NCBI RefSeq assembly: GCF_003234815.2
Contig: NZ_CP126279.1
Location: 1,674,001 to 1,738,000 of the forward strand
Length of the DNA: 64,000 nucleotides
From: Curtobacterium sp. MCBD17_035
GTDB taxonomy: Bacteria; Actinomycetota; Actinomycetes; Actinomycetales; Microbacteriaceae
Direction of reading: 5' to 3'
Shown here: positions 48,587-56,666 of the stretch, piece after piece
Position numbering within the stretch: position 1 is the first letter of the stretch
Layout: every line of letters starts with the position of its first letter
Made by a program: the position numbers and the translations under genes
Notes under the pieces: model-generated
The model's input: only the letters and a program-made list of their open reading frames with translations
Database searches by the model: none
What the model was told of the DNA's origin: nothing

Positions 48587-48611
48587 CGGAGCGGTGCCGT
48601 GGGGCGTGCGG

Positions 48612-49256
48612 TCAGACCGCCGAACGCATGATCCGGGCCGGGAGGTCCGCCACGAGCGGCTGCCGCTCGGCCGGCACGAGCGCGGGGATGAGCAACATCG
48701 TCCACATGTTCTCGAGCTGCTGGAAGAGGTCCTCGCGGCTGTGCAGGATGTCCGAGACGAGCTGCACGCCCGTGTAGGCGGGGATGAGGAACGCCGCCAG
48801 GCGCGTGGGGTCCACGTCGGCGCGGATGTCACCCTCCTCGACCGCCGCCGCGATGAGCCCCTCGACCGTGTGGATCCAGCCCGCGTACGGCGCCTCGCGC
48901 TCGAGACCGTTGCCGCCGGCCTCGGTGGTGAGCCGCACCCCGGCGGACACGACGACCTCGTCCTTCATCTGCTGGGCGAAGGTCTGCGACATCCACATCA
49001 TCCGCTCGAGCGCGGTGCGTCCGAGCAGGAACACCCGCTCGCCGTACGACTGCGCGATCTCATACTGCAGCTCGATGACCGCGTTCGCCACCTCCTCCTT
49101 CGACTTGAAGTGGTGGTAGAGCGCACCCTTGGTGACGCCCGCCTCCGAGGCGACGACGTCGAGCGACGCGTTCGCGTACCCGCGCTGCTCGAAGATCGTC
49201 GCGGCGCTCCGGACGATCTTGTCGCGCGTGACGACGGCGCGCTCCTGCTGGGCCAT
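48612..49256 (-). CDS. TetR-family regulator of the ArpA/ScbR (butyrolactone receptor) type
   Basis: A 214-residue TetR protein. The helix-turn-helix (residues about 10-55) reads RDKIVRSAATIFEQRGYANASLDVVASEAGVTKGALYHHF, close to ArpA/CprB/ScbR receptors, as is the ligand-domain segment APYAGWIHTVEGLIAAAVEEGDI. A strong GGAGGGG box precedes ATG 49256. It is convergent with the AfsA-like gene and divergent from an epimerase gene, the usual neighbourhood of a butyrolactone synthase and its receptor. It should repress target promoters until bound by ligand. General TetR repressors of efflux pumps are the alternative, but the pairing favours the receptor role. Confidence 0.82.
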   Translation of the reverse strand: MAQQERAVVTRDKIVRSAATIFEQRGYANASLDVVASEAGVTKGALYHHFKSKEEVANAVIELQYEIAQSYGERVFLLGRTALERMMWMSQTFAQQMKDEVVVSAGVRLTTEAGGNGLEREAPYAGWIHTVEGLIAAAVEEGDIRADVDPTRLAAFLIPAYTGVQLVSDILHSREDLFQQLENMWTMLLIPALVPAERQPLVADLPARIMRSAV

Positions 49257-49356
49257 GGCGTCCCCTCCGACTCCCAACGGCCCCGACGGCCGCTCCGACA
49301 TGGTAGCCACGCTCAGGTCCTGTTACCGTCCGCACGACACCCCTCGACGTGAATGG

Positions 49357-50277
49357 ATGGCCCCCAGCGTGCAATCGTCCCCCGAAATGTCCTCCTCGCT
49401 GTCCTCCTCGACACCTGTCGCGGTGACCGGTCCGCTCGGGTTCATCGGGCGACGCGTCGTCGACGCGCTCGTGGCGGAGGCCGTGCCGGTCCGCGGTCTC
49501 GTGCGCCGTACGGTGCCCGAGAACGCCGCCTTCTCCCCGGTGTCCGGGGACCTGCTCGACCCGGAGGCCGTGGCCCGCCTGGTCGCGGGTGTGCAGACCG
49601 TCGTGCACAGCGCGGTCGCGATCGGCGGGGACGACGACGCCGTCCGCCGCACGAACGTGGACGGCACGCGCATCGTCGTCGAGGCGGCGGCCGAGGCAGG
49701 AGCGCGCGTGGTCCTGGTGTCCACCGCGGCGGTGTTCGGCTCCGGGCCGCACCGGGGCGGTCCGCGTCCGGGTGCGAGGCCCGAGTCCGCGACCTCCGTG
49801 AGCCGTGCGGAGGCGGAGCGGTTGGTCCTCGGAGCTGGCGGAGCCGTCGTCCGCCCGAACGTCGTCCACGGGGTGGGGGACCGATGGGTGTTCCCGTCTG
49901 CGCTGCGCCTCGTCACGGCCGTGGGGGCGGTTCCGGACACCGAGGCGCGGGTGAGCGTCGTGCACGTCCGGACACTCGGCCGCCGCATCGCGGCCGCCGC
50001 CCTCACGCGCGCATCGGGCGTCGTCCCCGTCCACACCGATCCGCCCGTGGCCGCGGGCGAGGTCGTGGTCACCGCCGCCGAGGTGCTCGGCCGCTCCCTG
50101 CCCCCGGTCGTGTCGGTGGAGGAGTTCCGCGATCGCGCCGCCGGTCGGGGCCTCAGCTCCCACCAACTCGCGATGCTGCTCGACGACGCGTGGTTCGACG
50201 TCGCCGACCCGGAGCCACTCGGCACGCTCGAGCTTGACGCCGAGGACCGCGACTGGTACCGGTCCCTCGCGGGGTGA
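49357..50277 (+). CDS. NAD-dependent epimerase/dehydratase-like protein lacking the YxxxK motif
   Basis: A 306-residue extended-SDR protein. The Rossmann motif is VAVTGPLGFIGRRVVDAL (GxxGxxG). Also present are DLLDPEAVARLVAGVQTVVHSAV and the VDGTRIVVEAAAEAGARVVLVSTAAVFG segment. The catalytic Y-x3-K is missing: where homologues have YxxSKxxAE, the text is VSRAEAE. It may therefore be a binding protein, a reductase using other residues, or a decayed enzyme. Starts at 49357 or 49387 are possible. It is divergent from the receptor gene over 100 bp. Streptomyces butyrolactone loci often contain such reductases, so involvement in signal synthesis is plausible. Confidence 0.8.
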   Translation: MAPSVQSSPEMSSSLSSSTPVAVTGPLGFIGRRVVDALVAEAVPVRGLVRRTVPENAAFSPVSGDLLDPEAVARLVAGVQTVVHSAVAIGGDDDAVRRTNVDGTRIVVEAAAEAGARVVLVSTAAVFGSGPHRGGPRPGARPESATSVSRAEAERLVLGAGGAVVRPNVVHGVGDRWVFPSALRLVTAVGAVPDTEARVSVVHVRTLGRRIAAAALTRASGVVPVHTDPPVAAGEVVVTAAEVLGRSLPPVVSVEEFRDRAAGRGLSSHQLAMLLDDAWFDVADPEPLGTLELDAEDRDWYRSLAG

Positions 50278-50289
50278 ATCCGGCCGGCG

Positions 50290-51999
50290 TCACTCGCGAC
50301 GCCGGGCCAGCGCCGCATCGATCGCGGTCGCGCCGAGGGACACCACGGCGACCACCACGAGCACCCAGCCCGCCTCCGCCGGGGTCAGCGCGCCGGGGTG
50401 GACGGGTCGCGGGACCGCCAGGAACACGACCGCCGTGATGCCCGCGAGCGCCCCGAGCACCGTCCAGACCGTTCGACGGACCAGACCGGCGACCAGGCGT
50501 CGGTCGCGTCGGTCGGCGAGCACACGCACGTTCACGTTGAGGTGACCGGTCTCGAGGGCTTCCCCGATGCGGTCGACGCGGCGGGGCAGGCGCCGGAGTC
50601 CGGGCAGCACCGCGAGTGCCTCACGGACGAGGAGGTCCCGGACCCCGGCGGGGGTCGCCTGGTCCCGGATCTGGTCGCGGGCGAGCGTCCGGGCCTCCTC
50701 GAGCAGGTCGAACGCGGGCGTGACGGTGCGCAGCGTGCCCTCGAGGATCGCGAACGCCCGGGCGGCCGCGACGAACTCCGCGGGGACCGCCATGCCGTAG
50801 CGGCCGAAGACCTCGACGGCGGCGTCGACCGTGTCGATCCCGATGCGTGCTCCGGGTCCGAGCTCGTCGACGACGAACGTCGCGATGTCCCGTCGGAACG
50901 CCGGTTCGTCCACGGGGTCGGCGAGCGGGGCGAGCCGGAGCACCCCGTCGGCGATGCCGCGCGTGTCGGACTGCAGGTAGGCGACGAGCAGTTCCTGGAC
51001 GGTCTCGCGCAGGGTGAGGTCGAGCCTCCCGACCGATCCGAAGTCGACGAGCGCCGGCCGCCCGTCGGGCATGACGAGGATGTTGCCGGGGTGCAGGTCC
51101 GCGTGGAAGACCCCGTCGACGACCACCTGCCGGATGAAGGCGCGGACCACGGTCCGCATCAGTGGTTCCAGCGACGCGGTGTCGGCCCCGTCCGCGCGGG
51201 CCGTCGCGAGCGTACGACCGTCGAGGAACTCCATGACGAGCACGCGGCGGGAGCTCAGCTCGTCGACGAGCTCGGGCAGGTGGAGTTCCGCGGCACGACG
51301 ACTGCGCGCCTGCGTCGCGCGGAGTGCGGCGAGGTTCGTCGCCTCGCGGCCGAAGTCGACCTGCCGCACGAGGTCCGTCGCGTACTGGGCCGCGGCGTCC
51401 TCGACCCCGAGCCGACGTGCCTGCGCGGAGGTGCGCGCGAGGAACCGGGTGACCCGCAGCGCGATGTCGACGTCGCGGCGGATCACGACCGCGACGCCGG
51501 GTCGCTGCACCTTGACCGCGACCGTCCGGCCGTCCCGGAGGCGGGCACGGTGGACCTGCGCGATCGACGCGGCCGCGACCGGGACGGGATCGAACGCGGC
51601 GAACACCTCGTCGACGGGCGCACCGAGCTCCTCACGGAGGAGGGCCGCGACCGCGTCGGCCGGCGCGGGGGTGACGTCCTCCTGGAGATCGGCGAGGGCG
51701 GCGCGCCACTCGTCCGGCAGCAGGTCGTCACGCGTCGAGAGCAGCTGACCGATCTTGACGAACGCGCCGCCGGCCTCCTCGAGTGCGCGCCGCAACCCGG
51801 TCGCCTGCTCGACCCGGAGACCGGCCGTTCCCGGGGACCGCGAGAAGTCGAGGCGGCCGAACGGCAGCAGCCCGTTGCGCCGAGCGATGCCGAGCAGCTC
51901 CGCGAACCGGCGAGCACGGTCGCGGAGCGTCCCCGTCGTGGTGTCGTCGCCGCGGGCGAGGTCGGCCAGGCGCGGCAGGGTCGCTCGTCGGTCCGTCAC
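50290..51999 (-). CDS. UbiB/ABC1-family protein kinase-like ATPase
   Basis: A 569-residue atypical kinase with UbiB-family marks. These are KxGQ in AFVKIGQLLSTRDDLLP, the Ala-rich nucleotide loop AAASIAQVHRARL, VAVKVQRPG (catalytic lysine), the catalytic loop VDGVFHADLHPGNILV, and the metal motif VDFGSVGRL. The C terminus ends with two transmembrane helices (about residues 500-560: TVWTVLGALAGITAVVFLAV and AGWVLVVVAVVSLGATAI). In bacteria UbiB supports isoprenoid-quinone synthesis, but related actinobacterial proteins have broader membrane-lipid roles. GTG 51999 is chosen from the conserved N terminus. A 16-bp tandem array lies just upstream and may affect its promoter. Confidence 0.88.
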   Translation of the reverse strand: MTDRRATLPRLADLARGDDTTTGTLRDRARRFAELLGIARRNGLLPFGRLDFSRSPGTAGLRVEQATGLRRALEEAGGAFVKIGQLLSTRDDLLPDEWRAALADLQEDVTPAPADAVAALLREELGAPVDEVFAAFDPVPVAAASIAQVHRARLRDGRTVAVKVQRPGVAVVIRRDVDIALRVTRFLARTSAQARRLGVEDAAAQYATDLVRQVDFGREATNLAALRATQARSRRAAELHLPELVDELSSRRVLVMEFLDGRTLATARADGADTASLEPLMRTVVRAFIRQVVVDGVFHADLHPGNILVMPDGRPALVDFGSVGRLDLTLRETVQELLVAYLQSDTRGIADGVLRLAPLADPVDEPAFRRDIATFVVDELGPGARIGIDTVDAAVEVFGRYGMAVPAEFVAAARAFAILEGTLRTVTPAFDLLEEARTLARDQIRDQATPAGVRDLLVREALAVLPGLRRLPRRVDRIGEALETGHLNVNVRVLADRRDRRLVAGLVRRTVWTVLGALAGITAVVFLAVPRPVHPGALTPAEAGWVLVVVAVVSLGATAIDAALARRRE

Positions 52000-52026
52000 G
52001 ACCTGATCCTGGACCGCGACCCTGAG

Positions 52027-52186
52027 CACGGACGACACGGGGCACGGACGACCCTGAGCACGGACGACACGGGGCACGGACGACACGGGGCACGGACGAC
52101 ACGGGGCACGGACGACACGGCGCTCCGGCGACACGGCGCACCGGCGACACGACGCAACGGCGACACGACGCACCGGCGACACGACG
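52027..52186. repeat. 16-bp tandem repeat array, ten units
   Basis: Units start every 16 bp from 52027 to 52171. The five central units read CACGGACGACACGGGG, and later units drift to CACCGGCGACACGACG. The array fills most of the 252-bp divergent gap between the UbiB-like (minus) and PRC-barrel (plus) genes, where both promoters should lie. Units share a CGGACGACACGG core that could be a protein-binding site repeated every 1.5 helical turns. Confidence 0.9.
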
Positions 52187-52251
52187 CCCGCACCGGGACT
52201 ACCGTCTGCGGCACCGCGCCCGAATCGTTCCGGCGCGGGGAGAGGAACGAC

Positions 52252-52608
52252 GTGTTCGAGGCCGAGAACATCCGCGACTGGATCGGGCAGCCGGTCGTCG
52301 ACGCCGGCGACGACCGGATCGGCAGCCTGGAGAGCATCTACTTCGACACCGCGACGTCGCAGCCGGCGTTCGCGAGCGTCCAGATCGGTCTGATCGGCCG
52401 GCAGCGACTCGTGTTCGTGCCCCTCGACGGCGCCACCGTGTCGCCCAAGCACCTCAAGGTGACCTACGACAAGAAGCTCGTCAAGGACGCGCCGTCCATC
52501 GACACCGACGGCGAGCTCGAGGCGTCGGTCGAACCGACGCTGTACCAGCACTACGGCCTCGCGTACCAGGCCGGTGCGGGCGGCGAACGGCGACTCGGGC
52601 GCCGCTGA
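52252..52608 (+). CDS. PRC-barrel domain protein
   Basis: A 118-residue PRC-barrel protein. The pattern NIRDWIGQPVVDAGDDRIGSLESIYFDTATSQPAFASVQIG is typical of this small beta-barrel, first seen in photosynthetic reaction centre H subunit and in RimM. GGGAGAGG precedes the GTG. Family members in soil actinobacteria are often stress-linked and bind metals or RNA, but no role is established. It stands alone between the 16-bp repeat array and a strong hairpin. The C terminus (QHYGLAYQAG...) is extended and Gly/Arg-rich. Confidence 0.82.
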   Translation: MFEAENIRDWIGQPVVDAGDDRIGSLESIYFDTATSQPAFASVQIGLIGRQRLVFVPLDGATVSPKHLKVTYDKKLVKDAPSIDTDGELEASVEPTLYQHYGLAYQAGAGGERRLGRR

Positions 52609-52617
52609 CCCCGACGA

Positions 52618-52676
52618 CCGTCGAGCGGGCCCTGGACGTCCCCCCACATCGGCACGTCCATCCGGCCGCTCGACGG
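52618..52676 (+). terminator. Long interrupted hairpin after the PRC-barrel gene
   Basis: CCGTCGAGCGG (52618-52628) pairs with CCGCTCGACGG (52666-52676), and TGGACGT (52633-52639) pairs with ACGTCCA (52654-52660) inside. It begins 10 bp after the stop codon. It probably acts as a terminator. Confidence 0.6.
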
Positions 52677-52799
52677 CCGTCGCACGGCCGGAGCCGCGCC
52701 TGTGCCCGAAGTCTCCCACAGGACGCGCGTCCTGGGAAATCGACGGGAACCAGGCCGGGGCGGCGTCCCTCATCGCTCCTGCCACTACGGTGGTCTGCC

Positions 52800-53492
52800 A
52801 TGGGCATGCGTGAGGACCAACGCCGACGCACGAGGGACGCCATCCTCGAGGCCGCAGCCCTGGAATTCGGGGAACGCGGGTACCAGGCGACGACCTACGC
52901 CTCCGTAGCGGCCAGGGCGCAGGTGGCGAAGAGCCTCGTCAGCTACCACTTTGCGTCGAAGACCGACATGGTCCAGGCGATCATGGACGTGTCCTTCACG
53001 CAGGAGGGCGTGTTCGCCGCGCTGCCGGCCGCCGATCGTCCCCCGTTCGACGAACTCGCCCTGTCGACCGTCTTCGTCGCGATGCAGGAGCAGTCGGACC
53101 CCATCGGTCGGGCCGTCGTGCGGCTCGAGCGCGAGGCCGAACTCATCGACATCGACCTGCCGGTGCCGTACGTCGGGTGGATCCAGTTGTGCGCCACCAC
53201 GCTGCAGCGCGCGGTCGACATCGGGGACGCCCCGCCCGAGGTCGACATCCCGTTCGAGGCGCACCTGATGGTCGCCGGGTTCGTCGGCCTCCACGAGCTC
53301 GCTGAGTCGCTCGGCGAGTACGAGGGCTTCGTCGCACGGGCCGTGTCGAACGCGCTCGACCGCTACGCGACGCTCGGTGCCACGCCCGCGGCCCTCGCGT
53401 CCGCCACCGAACGCGCGATCGAGGCGATGGAGGAGGCCGGGTGCGACGACGTCGACCGCATCCGTCGTCGGCTGCGGCGACTCGTCGGCTGA
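52800..53492 (+). CDS. TetR-family regulator, second butyrolactone-receptor-like protein
   Basis: A 230-residue TetR protein. The helix-turn-helix (about 8-55) reads RDAILEAAALEFGERGYQATTYASVAARAQVAKSLVSYHF, and the effector domain has LPVPYVGWIQLCATTLQRAVDIGD, similar in style and position to the APYAGWI segment of the first receptor-like protein. It could be a ScbR2-like pseudo-receptor, a second receptor, or an unrelated TetR. ATG 52800 or 52806 is the start; no strong ribosome-binding site is present. It is followed by the SGNH hydrolase gene in the same direction. Confidence 0.75.
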   Translation: MGMREDQRRRTRDAILEAAALEFGERGYQATTYASVAARAQVAKSLVSYHFASKTDMVQAIMDVSFTQEGVFAALPAADRPPFDELALSTVFVAMQEQSDPIGRAVVRLEREAELIDIDLPVPYVGWIQLCATTLQRAVDIGDAPPEVDIPFEAHLMVAGFVGLHELAESLGEYEGFVARAVSNALDRYATLGATPAALASATERAIEAMEEAGCDDVDRIRRRLRRLVG

Positions 53493-53598
53493 CCGCCGCG
53501 CACGATCCTCACGCGGGCCGGGAGGCGTAGCATCGGTCGCCCCGCCGCCCCCGTCCCCGCTTGGTGAGGTCCCCATCCTGCTCTGCCGTCCCCTGGCC

Positions 53599-54828
53599 GT
53601 GATCGCCGCATCCGCCGTCCTGTCCGTCGTCGTCATCGGCACCGCCGACCCCGGTGCGGGACCGGCGGCGTCGGCGGCCACCGTGGTGCCCGCCTCCACC
53701 GCGCACCACGGTGCGCGCGCCGGGCGCGACGGTCTGCCCCCGCGCGGAGCGGAGTACGTCGCGCTCGGCGACTCCTACGCCGCCGGCTACGGCCTGCCAC
53801 ATGCGACGGGGGACCCGGTCCCGGCCTGCGGCCAGTCATCCGAGGACTACCCGCACCGCATCGCGGCCAGCCTGGACCTCCGGCTCGTGGACGTGACGTG
53901 CGCGGGGGCCACGAGCGCCGACGTCGTCTCGCGACGCCAGAACGGTGCCGCACCGCAGGTCGACGCGCTGAGCGACCGGACGCGGCTCGTCACGCTGTCC
54001 ATCGGCGGCAACGACGCGGGGCTGTTCGCGACGGCGTCCTCGTGCGTCGCCCTGTCCCGACGCGGGCCCGTGCTGTCGGGGGCGGACGTGCCGAACTGTC
54101 GCAGCCGCCTGGTCACCGACGGGACCGACGCGCTCGCGGCGGCCGTCGAGGGTCCCGTCACCCGTGGCATCCGGTCGGCGGTGCGTGCGGTGCGGACGGC
54201 CGCGCCGCACGCCCGACTCGTCGTCGTCGGGTACCCCACGATCTTCCCGGACGCCGCCCACACACCCGCGGCGGGTTGCTTCCGCGCCGCGCTCGACGCC
54301 GCGAGCCTGACCGGGTCGTTCCCGCGCGATGCGTTCCCGTTCACGGACACGGACGTCCGCTACCTCCACGGCGTGCAGCAGCGGCTCGACCGGACGACGC
54401 GGGCCGTCGTGCACCAGGCCGGTGGGACCTACGTCTCGATGCTCTCCGCGACGGCCGCCCACTCACCGTGCTCGAGGACCCGGCCGTTCGTCCGGGGGAT
54501 CACCCTGTCCGCGTCGTCCGGCCTCCGGGACGTCGACCTCGTACCCGGGGCGCTGCATCCGAACGCAGCGGGTGCCGGAGCGATGGCCACGGATGCCGGA
54601 CGCCGCATCCGCGCCGTGTACGCGGAGGCCGCGGCACGGGCCCGGGAGGCACGGGCCAGCGCGTCCGCGCAGGCGCGGGCGTCCGCGTCGGCAGCGGCTC
54701 GTGCGGCCGCCGCTCGGTCCTCCGCCGACGCGGGCCGGCTGGCGATCGGCGCGGGGGTGGTCGTCCTCGGCGCTGTCGTGGTCGTCTGGGCGTTCGTGCG
54801 TCGTCGACGTCGTCCCGACGGGTCGTGA
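53599..54828 (+). CDS. Secreted, C-terminally membrane-anchored SGNH/GDSL hydrolase
   Basis: A protein of about 409 residues or slightly more. Block I is YVALGDSYAAGYG (nucleophile S59), block III is SIGGNDAG, and the C-terminal catalytic pair is in DLVPGALHPNAAGA. The C-terminal end has an Ala-rich stalk, a transmembrane segment (LAIGAGVVVLGAVVVVWAF) and an Arg-rich stop-transfer RRRRR, so it is tethered outside the membrane. The start is uncertain: GTG 53599 begins the hydrophobic signal-like region but lacks basic residues. A rare upstream start (CTG or ATC near 53575-53578) behind GTGAGG would add them. Esterase or lipase activity is likely, substrate unknown. The stop overlaps the NUDIX start. 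Confidence 0.8.
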   Translation: MIAASAVLSVVVIGTADPGAGPAASAATVVPASTAHHGARAGRDGLPPRGAEYVALGDSYAAGYGLPHATGDPVPACGQSSEDYPHRIAASLDLRLVDVTCAGATSADVVSRRQNGAAPQVDALSDRTRLVTLSIGGNDAGLFATASSCVALSRRGPVLSGADVPNCRSRLVTDGTDALAAAVEGPVTRGIRSAVRAVRTAAPHARLVVVGYPTIFPDAAHTPAAGCFRAALDAASLTGSFPRDAFPFTDTDVRYLHGVQQRLDRTTRAVVHQAGGTYVSMLSATAAHSPCSRTRPFVRGITLSASSGLRDVDLVPGALHPNAAGAGAMATDAGRRIRAVYAEAAARAREARASASAQARASASAAARAAAARSSADAGRLAIGAGVVVLGAVVVVWAFVRRRRRPDGS

Positions 54829-55331
54829 CGGCCGTGGTGACGAGCGCGGGCATCGTGCTGTACCGACCGGCCGCGGCACCGGTCCCTCGTGGTGCCGCCG
54901 ACCCGGAGATCGACACCGAGGTCTTCGTCGCGCACATGGGCGGCCCGTTCTGGCGGCGGCGACCACGGGCCTGGTCGTTCCCGAAGGGCGAGTACCTCGA
55001 CGAGACACCGCTCGACGCCGCGCGGCGCGAGTTCCACGAGGAGATCGGCGTCCCCGCACCGGACGTGCCGTACGTCGAACTCGGCACGTTCCGCCAGGCC
55101 TCGGGCAAGCGCGTCACGCTGTTCGCGGGCGCGTCGGACCTCGTCGTGGAGACGGTCCGGAGCACGACCTTCCTCGTCGAGCTCCCGCGGGGGTCGGGCC
55201 GGATGGTGTCGTTCCCCGAGGTGGACGACGCCCGGTGGACGAGCGTCGCCGTGGCACGGACGGACCTCGTGGCGGGTCAGGTGCCCGCGCTCGACGCCCT
55301 GCTCACCCTGCTCCGTCGCGAGGAGGCGTAG
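54825..55331 (+). CDS. NUDIX hydrolase
   Basis: A 168-residue NUDIX protein with a full Nudix box, G-E-Y-L-D-E...REFHEEIGV (residues about 62-83; GX5EX7REUXEEXGU satisfied), and the preceding AWSFPKG. The N terminus SAGIVLYRPA resembles the MutT-like/ADP-ribose group, and the long insertion EVFVAHMGGPFWRRRPRAWSF is typical of actinobacterial members often annotated NUDIX domain-containing protein. GTGA overlap couples it to the SGNH gene. It hydrolyses a nucleoside diphosphate-linked substrate; the identity cannot be read. A cluster of GAGAG-rich repeats follows its stop. Confidence 0.9.
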   Translation: MTAVVTSAGIVLYRPAAAPVPRGAADPEIDTEVFVAHMGGPFWRRRPRAWSFPKGEYLDETPLDAARREFHEEIGVPAPDVPYVELGTFRQASGKRVTLFAGASDLVVETVRSTTFLVELPRGSGRMVSFPEVDDARWTSVAVARTDLVAGQVPALDALLTLLRREEA

Positions 55332-55335
55332 CGCC

Positions 55336-55420
55336 GACGAGAGGGGCGGCGAGAGAGGCGTCGCGCCCACGAGAGGGGCATCGCACCCGAGAGAGGCGTT
55401 CCGCCCACGAGAGAGGCGGC
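55336..55420. repeat. Five GAGAG-containing imperfect repeats in a convergent gap
   Basis: CGAGAG followed by A/G-GGC recurs at 55338, 55350, 55370, 55388 and 55408, with intervals of 12, 20, 18 and 20 bp. It fills the gap between the NUDIX gene and the convergent membrane-protein gene. The sequence is unrelated to the 18-bp and 16-bp arrays. Confidence 0.7.
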
Positions 55421-55424
55421 GGGC

Positions 55425-56294
55425 TCAGGACGAGGGCCGCACACGACCGGACACGACCCCGCCCCGGACATGCACGGTGAGGGTGCCGCTCTCGCTCTGC
55501 GTCACGAGGGTGACGGACCCGGTGAGGGCGTCGGCACGGGGGAAGCACGACGTGCTCGCCGTCCGACCGTCCGCCGTCGCGAGCAGGCAGACGACCGACG
55601 CGTTCGTCCCGACCGCCGCGTACACGTCCCACGGCGTCTGGGCGTCGTCCGCGGACAGGGAGCGGTTCGTGAACACCAGGCGTGTGGAGTGCAGCCGCAC
55701 GGGGGCCGAGACCGCTCCCGGGATCTGGTCGGCGAACGTCTGCGGCGCCGAGAGCAGCGCCGCGAGGGTGCGTTCCCCGTCGTTCGTGGCGGCCACGACC
55801 GACGGTCGTGACCGCTGTTGGTCGATCGTCGTCCCGACCAGTGCACCGACTCCGAACGACGCGAGTGCGGTGCCGACGATCGCGACGAGGCCGACACGGC
55901 GGAGCCGGACCGGAAGGCGGCCCCACGCTCCTCGCCTCGGCGCGCGACCGGAGCCGGAGCCGCTGGACCACCCGTCGTCGAGCGCGGTCACCGGTGCGAC
56001 GTCGCTCGCCCGCGCCGAGGTCGGGTCGGGAGGTGCGGGGGCAGCGGGGCCCGCGCCCGACGGGACCCGGTCGGCAGCCATCGGCATCGAGTCGGTCCGG
56101 TCGGCGCCGGTCGGTCGAGCATCGCGCGTCCCGGTGACGACCGGCCGGCCAGGCGCGAGGGCATCGAGCGCCCGGCGAGCGGCCTGCGCCTCGGCGGGCG
56201 TGGCGTCCGGCCCGTACGCGATCGCCTGCAACGCCGCGCGCCGCCGGCCCGGGTCCGGGCCGGCGCCGCCGACCCGGTCATCGAGTGCCGACAT
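55425..56294 (-). CDS. Hypothetical single-pass membrane protein
   Basis: A 289-residue protein. Residues 1-50 form a helical, Ala-rich N-terminal segment (DPGRRRAALQAIAYGPDATPAEAQAARRALDAL). A Pro/Asp/Ser-rich linker follows, then one transmembrane helix (VGLVAIVGTALASFGVGALVGT, about 140-161) preceded by basic residues, and an extracytoplasmic domain of about 120 residues with two cysteines (CLLATADG, SCFPRAD). I do not recognise the family. ATG 56294 has GGAGG only 2 bases away; GTG 56315 is an alternative. It is followed, across 60 bp, by a very acidic small protein gene on the same strand. Confidence 0.7.
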   Translation of the reverse strand: MSALDDRVGGAGPDPGRRRAALQAIAYGPDATPAEAQAARRALDALAPGRPVVTGTRDARPTGADRTDSMPMAADRVPSGAGPAAPAPPDPTSARASDVAPVTALDDGWSSGSGSGRAPRRGAWGRLPVRLRRVGLVAIVGTALASFGVGALVGTTIDQQRSRPSVVAATNDGERTLAALLSAPQTFADQIPGAVSAPVRLHSTRLVFTNRSLSADDAQTPWDVYAAVGTNASVVCLLATADGRTASTSCFPRADALTGSVTLVTQSESGTLTVHVRGGVVSGRVRPSS

Positions 56295-56354
56295 GTCCTC
56301 CGCCGTTCGTCCCACCCATCCTGCTCCGTGGAGCGGCCCGCGGAGCGGCCGGGG

Positions 56355-56543
56355 TCAGTCCTCGGCCTCGGTGGCCTCCAGGTCGGCGGTCCGGGCATCG
56401 TCGTCCGTGAGCGCGTCGTCCGCGGGCGCCGCGTCGCTGTCGAAGGACAGGTCGCGCTCCAGCCGTTCCGCGGTGACCGGCTCCCCGTCGACGATCGGCG
56501 GTTCCCACTCGCGGTCGCTGCCGCTCGTTCCGTCGTTGCTCAT
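56355..56543 (-). CDS. Small acidic protein of unknown function
   Basis: A 62-residue, highly acidic protein (23 Asp/Glu) with SNDGTSGSDREWEPPIVDGEPVTAERLERDL at the N terminus and an Asp/Ala-rich tail. A GAGGAGG box 4-10 bases before ATG 56543 supports real translation. It is probably disordered. It lies upstream of the hypothetical membrane-protein gene and may be co-transcribed with it. Confidence 0.65.
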   Translation of the reverse strand: MSNDGTSGSDREWEPPIVDGEPVTAERLERDLSFDSDAAPADDALTDDDARTADLEATEAED

Positions 56544-56666
56544 GACGCCTCCTCGTCCGCGTGGCCGGGGCGCCCACGCTGAGCGCCCCTCGCGCCGACG
56601 CTAGGCGCGGCCCGCGACCTCCGTTCCCAGGGACGTCGTCGTCGCCGTCGGCCTAGGCTCGGCGAC

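Noticed and set aside
53599..54828. LPxTG sortase substrate
   Set aside because: The SGNH protein ends with a transmembrane helix and Arg cluster but has no LPxTG-like motif before it.
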